This document shows, piece by piece, positions 42,068 to 45,517 of a DNA stretch of 45,517 nt (positions within the stretch are counted from its first letter, which is position 1; each line of letters opens with the position of its first letter). The position numbers and the translations under genes are program-made. The stretch is from the NCBI GenBank assembly GCA_016203175.1, contig JACQNH010000044.1, positions 1-45,517 of the forward strand, given 5' to 3'. The notes under the pieces were generated by a model that was given only the letters and a program-made list of their open reading frames with translations, did no database searches and had not been told where the DNA came from. The stretch comes from Candidatus Woesearchaeota archaeon (GTDB taxonomy: Archaea > Nanobdellota > Nanobdellia > SCGC-AAA011-G17 > JACQNH01).

Positions 42068-42763
42068 ATGATTAACTACCAAAATTTGATAATTATAGGA
42101 ACTTCTCATATTTCCCCAGAGTCCATTAAAGAAGTTCAAAATACAATAACAAAAGAATACCCTGATTTAATAGCTTTAGAATTAGATCCACTAAGGTTTA
42201 AATCTTTAATCGCAACAAAAACAAGTAAATTAAGAATAAGAGACATATTCAAAATTGGCTTAAAGGGTTTTATAATTAATTTAATAGGAGCTTGGATAGA
42301 AAAAAAGTTGGGAAAAATTGTTAACACAAAACCTGGGGATGAAATGCGTGCAGCTATTAAATTAGCGAAAGAAAACAACATAAAAATCGCTTTAATAGAC
42401 CAGGACATAAGAATTACACTAAAAAAACTTTCAAAACGAATAACCTGGAAAGAAAAATTAAATCTGCTAAAAGAAATCCTAAAAGCATTATTTAAAAGAA
42501 AAAGAAAACTTCCATTTGACATTACAAAAGTACCCCCACAAAAAATAATTGCAAACTTAACAAAGAAAATTAAAAAAAACTACCCTTCTATTTATCTAAC
42601 TTTAATAGAAGAAAGGAATTATATACTAGCAAAAAATTTATATAACATAATGAAACACCATAATAAGATAATTGCAGTAATTGGAGCAGGTCATGAAAAA
42701 GAAGTCTTAGAAATAATAATAAAAGAGGCTACAAATGAAATTCATAAAACCGGAACACATTAA
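42068..42763 (+). CDS. TraB/PrgY-family protein, 231 aa
   Basis: TraB family motifs in order: IIIGTSHISPESI (GxxHxS, residues 8-20), IALELDPLR (about 35-43), GDEMRAAIKLAKE, IALIDQDIRIT, IEERNYILAKNL and a C-terminal VIGAGHEKEV. The archaeal members are thought to be membrane-associated and possibly proteolytic; bacterial TraB/PrgY blocks peptide pheromone. A TATA-like ATATTTAAAC about 26 bp upstream suggests a leaderless mRNA. It overlaps the M50-like gene downstream by 29 bp. Confidence 0.85.
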   Translation: MINYQNLIIIGTSHISPESIKEVQNTITKEYPDLIALELDPLRFKSLIATKTSKLRIRDIFKIGLKGFIINLIGAWIEKKLGKIVNTKPGDEMRAAIKLAKENNIKIALIDQDIRITLKKLSKRITWKEKLNLLKEILKALFKRKRKLPFDITKVPPQKIIANLTKKIKKNYPSIYLTLIEERNYILAKNLYNIMKHHNKIIAVIGAGHEKEVLEIIIKEATNEIHKTGTH

Positions 42764-43475
42764 AAAAATATTTTTATTTTCATTGATTTTAACTATAATC
42801 TTTGCTTATAATGACAAATCAGAAACATTTATTTTAAGTAATTGGATAATAAACTTTCTTTTACTTTACATCTTTTGTTTTATTTCGTCTTTTATTCATG
42901 AAACAGCACATTTATTTGCAGCTTATTTACAAGGCTGTTCTCTAAAAATTAAATTCATAGAGATAAAAAGATATTGGATATCAACAAAGGCATATCTTAA
43001 AAGACCAATAAAACTAGGGGCAATATTCCCTTTGATTATAACACTATTTTCAAATGGCTTACTGTACTTTCCAGTTATAAGTACATATGAAGTTACAGAA
43101 GAAAAATATCTAAGACTAGGTAAAAGATATCCAAGGGTTTCAGAATGGGAATTAGCAAAAATAGCAGCTTCAGGCCCTTTAGTATCAATACTATTGGCAG
43201 TTATATTCAAATTAATTCCATTACCCCAAACTTCCATATCTCCTGTTCTAATAAATATTCTAATTGCCGTTCTAAACATTTTACCCTTGCCTCTATTTGA
43301 TGGCTATAAAACCTTTTTTTACTCAAAAATTTTATTTATCTTTTCATTTATCTTTATTGTAATCTTATCAATATTTTTACAGGCCTTAAACCCTATAACA
43401 GCTTTGATTTTAGCTTTAGTTTTAGCAATTGTAATTTTCATTGTCTACTTAGTCTACCCTTACATTAAAAAATAA
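42735..43475 (+). CDS. M50-like membrane metalloprotease, 246 aa
   Basis: A predicted intramembrane (site-2-type) protease: zinc motif HETAH (residues 55-59) inside a membrane segment, and NILPLPLFDGYK later, matching the N-x-x-P-x-x-x-x-D-G third-ligand motif of M50. About six membrane helices; a soluble loop of about 40 residues (YEVTEEKYLRLGKRYPRVSE) lies between them. It overlaps the TraB gene by 29 bp, so the two are co-expressed. Its substrates are unknown. Confidence 0.82.
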   Translation: MKFIKPEHIKKIFLFSLILTIIFAYNDKSETFILSNWIINFLLLYIFCFISSFIHETAHLFAAYLQGCSLKIKFIEIKRYWISTKAYLKRPIKLGAIFPLIITLFSNGLLYFPVISTYEVTEEKYLRLGKRYPRVSEWELAKIAASGPLVSILLAVIFKLIPLPQTSISPVLINILIAVLNILPLPLFDGYKTFFYSKILFIFSFIFIVILSIFLQALNPITALILALVLAIVIFIVYLVYPYIKK

Positions 43476-43742
43476 TTAATGAAAAAAACTAAAAATTCCT
43501 TTCTGTAATAGCCATAAAACAAATATCCAAACCCACATTCCATAACTTCCATAAATCACCAACAAAAAGACTATAAAAGTTAACAAATCTACCCAGCTTG
43601 CAAATCCTTTAATAAAAATAATGCTTTTAATTAATAAATATAAAGCAAAAATTAAACCAATCTCTTTAAAATAACCAAAATAGTTTAAACCCAAAACTAT
43701 CCCACTTAAAATATCCATTACACCAAAAAGTTGAAGTATCAT
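43476..43742 (-). CDS. Small polytopic membrane protein, 88 aa
   Basis: Three or four hydrophobic segments covering nearly the entire protein (MILQLFGVMDILSGIVLGLN...), aromatic-rich, few charges. It abuts the convergent protease gene with no spacer. No family identified. Confidence 0.55.
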   Translation of the reverse strand: MILQLFGVMDILSGIVLGLNYFGYFKEIGLIFALYLLIKSIIFIKGFASWVDLLTFIVFLLVIYGSYGMWVWIFVLWLLQKGIFSFFH

Positions 43743-43918
43743 TAAAATTATTTAGAATTTATAATTTTTAAAACTATCCCCATATAAAAAAACAAAATAT
43801 AACTTAAACATGAAAGGTTTGTTAAATGAGTTAATTGCTAGGTTACATAAGTATGATATGTTCTTAAAAAAAATTTACAAATATATTTTTTCCTAATTTT
43901 TTTAAACTACTAATCTAA

Positions 43919-44395
43919 CTATTTGGTGATATCACACCAACGCCCCTCATGAAATTGTTGCCAATAACAAGGTTTTCCCTCTATACTTCCATAACACATT
44001 CCAAAATACGTACAACATTGATTAACAGGGCAAGGAGGAGGTTCATCAATAGATGCAAGTTCTGTAGGACAATCCTTAGGACAATTAATAGAATCTTCAC
44101 CAAAATCACAAATACCATCCCCACAAAAACCAGAAGGAAGTTGAGTTCCAGATAAGCTACATTGCTGTGAAATTAAACAGGGATCTTTTCCACACATATT
44201 TTCAAAAGAATCACGACCTGGCTGACTAAACTCCCTCGTCTTACAAGCTAAACTTGCATCAGTACAACTATTGCAAAAATCAGGATAAGATACAACACCA
44301 CCACTATAACTTCCACTACCAACTAAAATAGCAGCTAAAGCAACAATTAAAAAACCAATAAACAAATACCTTTCAACACCCCTTTCATTTTCCAT
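43919..44395 (-). CDS. Anchored cysteine-rich surface protein, 158 aa
   Basis: Residues 8-30 (VERYLFIGFLIVALAAILVG) closely resemble the anchor of the giant surface protein (VERNLFFGFIFILLLAIFVN), again followed by a GxYxG motif. The ectodomain contains about 18 Cys, including CGDGICDFGEDSINCPKDC, a repeat-type calcium/disulfide motif seen in many archaeal and bacterial surface proteins, and a C-terminal CCTYFGMC. Extracellular and disulfide-rich; binding partner unknown. It shares the palindromic TATA at 44416-44427 with Hef. Confidence 0.78.
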   Translation of the reverse strand: MENERGVERYLFIGFLIVALAAILVGSGSYSGGVVSYPDFCNSCTDASLACKTREFSQPGRDSFENMCGKDPCLISQQCSLSGTQLPSGFCGDGICDFGEDSINCPKDCPTELASIDEPPPCPVNQCCTYFGMCYGSIEGKPCYWQQFHEGRWCDITK

Positions 44396-44415
44396 AAAAC
44401 TACTAAAATAAACAC

Positions 44416-44427
44416 ATATTTAAATAT
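44416..44427. promoter_or_regulatory. Shared palindromic TATA box, surface protein/Hef
   Basis: ATATTTAAATAT is a perfect 12-bp palindrome centred at 44421.5: 26.5 bp from the minus ATG (44395) and 27.5 bp from the plus ATG (44449). It is the third divergent pair in this window with one centrally placed TATA. Confidence 0.65.
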
Positions 44428-44448
44428 TTCTACCTATTAAATCTTAAA

Positions 44449-45517
44449 ATGTTTCAAATTAAAAATTTTCAACCAAGACCATACCAAGTAAGTATTGCAA
44501 ATCAAGCTATAAACAACAATACATTAGCAGTTCTTCCAACAGGATTAGGTAAAACTAAGATAGCAATCCTAACAACCATAAGTAGGCTAAACAACATAAA
44601 TAATTCAAAAGCGTTAATTTGTACACCTACAAAACCATTAAGCAATCAAATCCATCAAGAATTTATAAATCACACAGATATACCAGAACAAAGAATCTCA
44701 TTATTAACAGGCTCATTAAAACCAGAAAAAAGAAAACAATTATGGGACTTATCTCATGTAATTATTGCAACACCACAAACAATAGAGTCAGACTTAATAA
44801 ATAATAGAATTTCATTAAAAGACATCTCCTTATTAGTCCTAGATGAATGTCATAAATCTAGAGATAATTACGCAACAACAATACTAGCAAAAAATTTAAC
44901 AACAAGCTCAAAAGATTATAAAATTCTAGCCCTAACAGCCTCCCCAGGATCTTCAAAAGAAAAAATAGAGCAAATCTGTAAAAACCTATTCATTGAAAGT
45001 ATCGAAATTAGAACAGAAGAGGATGAAGATATTCAGCAATATATCCAAAAAAAAGATATAAATTGGATTAATGTTGACTTACCTACAGAATACAAAGAAA
45101 TTCACAAAGTTTTAGATGAATTATACAGAGAAAAGTTAAAATCATTGCAAAACTTTGGATTAACAAAACCAATCTCAATAATAAATAAAAAAGATCTTTT
45201 AGCATTCCAGTTTATCTTAAGAAAACAAATTCCACAAAATAAAGCAGCTTTTTGGGGCATTTCGGTTCTAACTCAATGTATTAAATTAAATCACATGTTA
45301 GAATTACTAGAAACCCAAGGCCTAAATCAATTAAAAATATTTATAGAAAAACTAAAAACAGAAACAACAAAAGCCTCAAAATCAATCCTAGCATCACCAA
45401 AAATTCAAAAAATAGAAATAGACATTGAAAACTTAACTAAAAAAGGAATAAAGCACCCAAAAATAAATAAATTAAAACAATTAATACAAGAAGAACTAAA
45501 TAAAAATAAAGATTCCA
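44449..45517 (+). CDS. hef: Hef-type superfamily 2 helicase, 5' part (runs off the window)
   Basis: 356 codons are present without a stop to the window edge. Helicase motifs: Q-type RPYQVSIA (10-17), Walker A LPTGLGKTKIA (29-39), CTPTKPLSNQ (motif Ia, 58-67), ATPQTIESD (107-115), DECH box LVLDECHKSRDNY (129-141) and ALTASPGSS (motif III). After motif III the sequence continues with the helical insertion typical of Hef/FANCM helicases. Full archaeal Hef adds a C-terminal ERCC4 nuclease that would lie outside the window. Role: stalled fork processing. Confidence 0.88.
   Translation, partial: MFQIKNFQPRPYQVSIANQAINNNTLAVLPTGLGKTKIAILTTISRLNNINNSKALICTPTKPLSNQIHQEFINHTDIPEQRISLLTGSLKPEKRKQLWDLSHVIIATPQTIESDLINNRISLKDISLLVLDECHKSRDNYATTILAKNLTTSSKDYKILALTASPGSSKEKIEQICKNLFIESIEIRTEEDEDIQQYIQKKDINWINVDLPTEYKEIHKVLDELYREKLKSLQNFGLTKPISIINKKDLLAFQFILRKQIPQNKAAFWGISVLTQCIKLNHMLELLETQGLNQLKIFIEKLKTETTKASKSILASPKIQKIEIDIENLTKKGIKHPKINKLKQLIQEELNKNKDS

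Noticed and set aside
42136..43279. Minus-strand frames opposite the TraB and M50-like genes
   Set aside because: They are shadows of two genes with clear family motifs on the plus strand.
43810..43896. Plus-strand frame of 28 codons (MKGLLNELIARLHKYD...) in the gap 43743-43918
   Set aside because: An A/T-rich TATA-like stretch precedes it, but it is short, has no ribosome site and no coupling to neighbours. The gap otherwise holds nothing I can name.

Overview
The window is a compact, AT-rich archaeal chromosome segment. The archaeal markers are the recombinase RadA, an RPA-like ssDNA-binding protein, elongation factor 1-beta, a Hef-type helicase, and two ether-lipid enzymes (geranylgeranyl reductase and CDP-archaeol synthase CarS). 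Genes are short, tightly packed and often overlapping, many appear leaderless, and many surface proteins start with a K-[KR]-G prepilin-like leader. Together this suggests a DPANN archaeon of the Woesearchaeota/Pacearchaeota kind. That placement is my inference from gene content and was not computed.

Layout. 1-1,900: small unknown genes, including a secreted tyrosine-rich protein. 1,880-6,078 (minus): a four-gene surface operon of one pilin-like protein, one membrane-anchored protein and two lipoproteins. 6,176-10,444: a membrane protein, geranylgeranyl reductase carrying an intein, and a prepilin peptidase. 10,441-16,010: a HIT protein, EF-1beta with its zinc-ribbon partner, tRNA-Arg(GCG), RadA carrying an intein, a small partner gene, a decayed TnpB (IS200/IS605) end, and RPA. 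16,102-20,379 (minus): seven consecutive K[KR]G-leader genes. 20,431-21,752 (plus): a PHP phosphoesterase and CarS. 21,753-30,038 (minus): the pilus motor operon, made of a secretion ATPase interrupted by a 705-residue intein, a double-T2SSF membrane platform protein, a 30-residue membrane peptide and three more K[KR]G proteins. 30,120-32,343 (plus): two coiled-coil proteins, a metallophosphoesterase and a TPR protein. 32,340-40,049: a 2,145-residue surface protein with toxin-like C-terminal domains, divergent from a fibre-like protein ending in a Peptidase_S74 chaperone domain. 40,059-42,001 (minus): a PRC-barrel protein and three paralogous membrane proteins. 42,068-45,517: a TraB-family protein, an M50-like protease, small surface proteins and the start of Hef.

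How it fits together. ATPase, platform protein, prepilin peptidase and eleven candidate substrates form a type IV pilus-like or secretion machine far richer in pilin-like subunits than a minimal archaeal pilus. The giant PEGA-repeat protein (kinase-like and nucleotidyltransferase-like C-terminus) and the S74 fibre lie beside it and are plausible contact or attack devices of an ectosymbiotic archaeon. This link is an inference from proximity. Three full-length inteins, all keeping LAGLIDADG endonuclease motifs, lie within about 21.5 kb. At least three divergent gene pairs appear to be driven from a single palindromic TATA element placed about 25-27 bp from both start codons.
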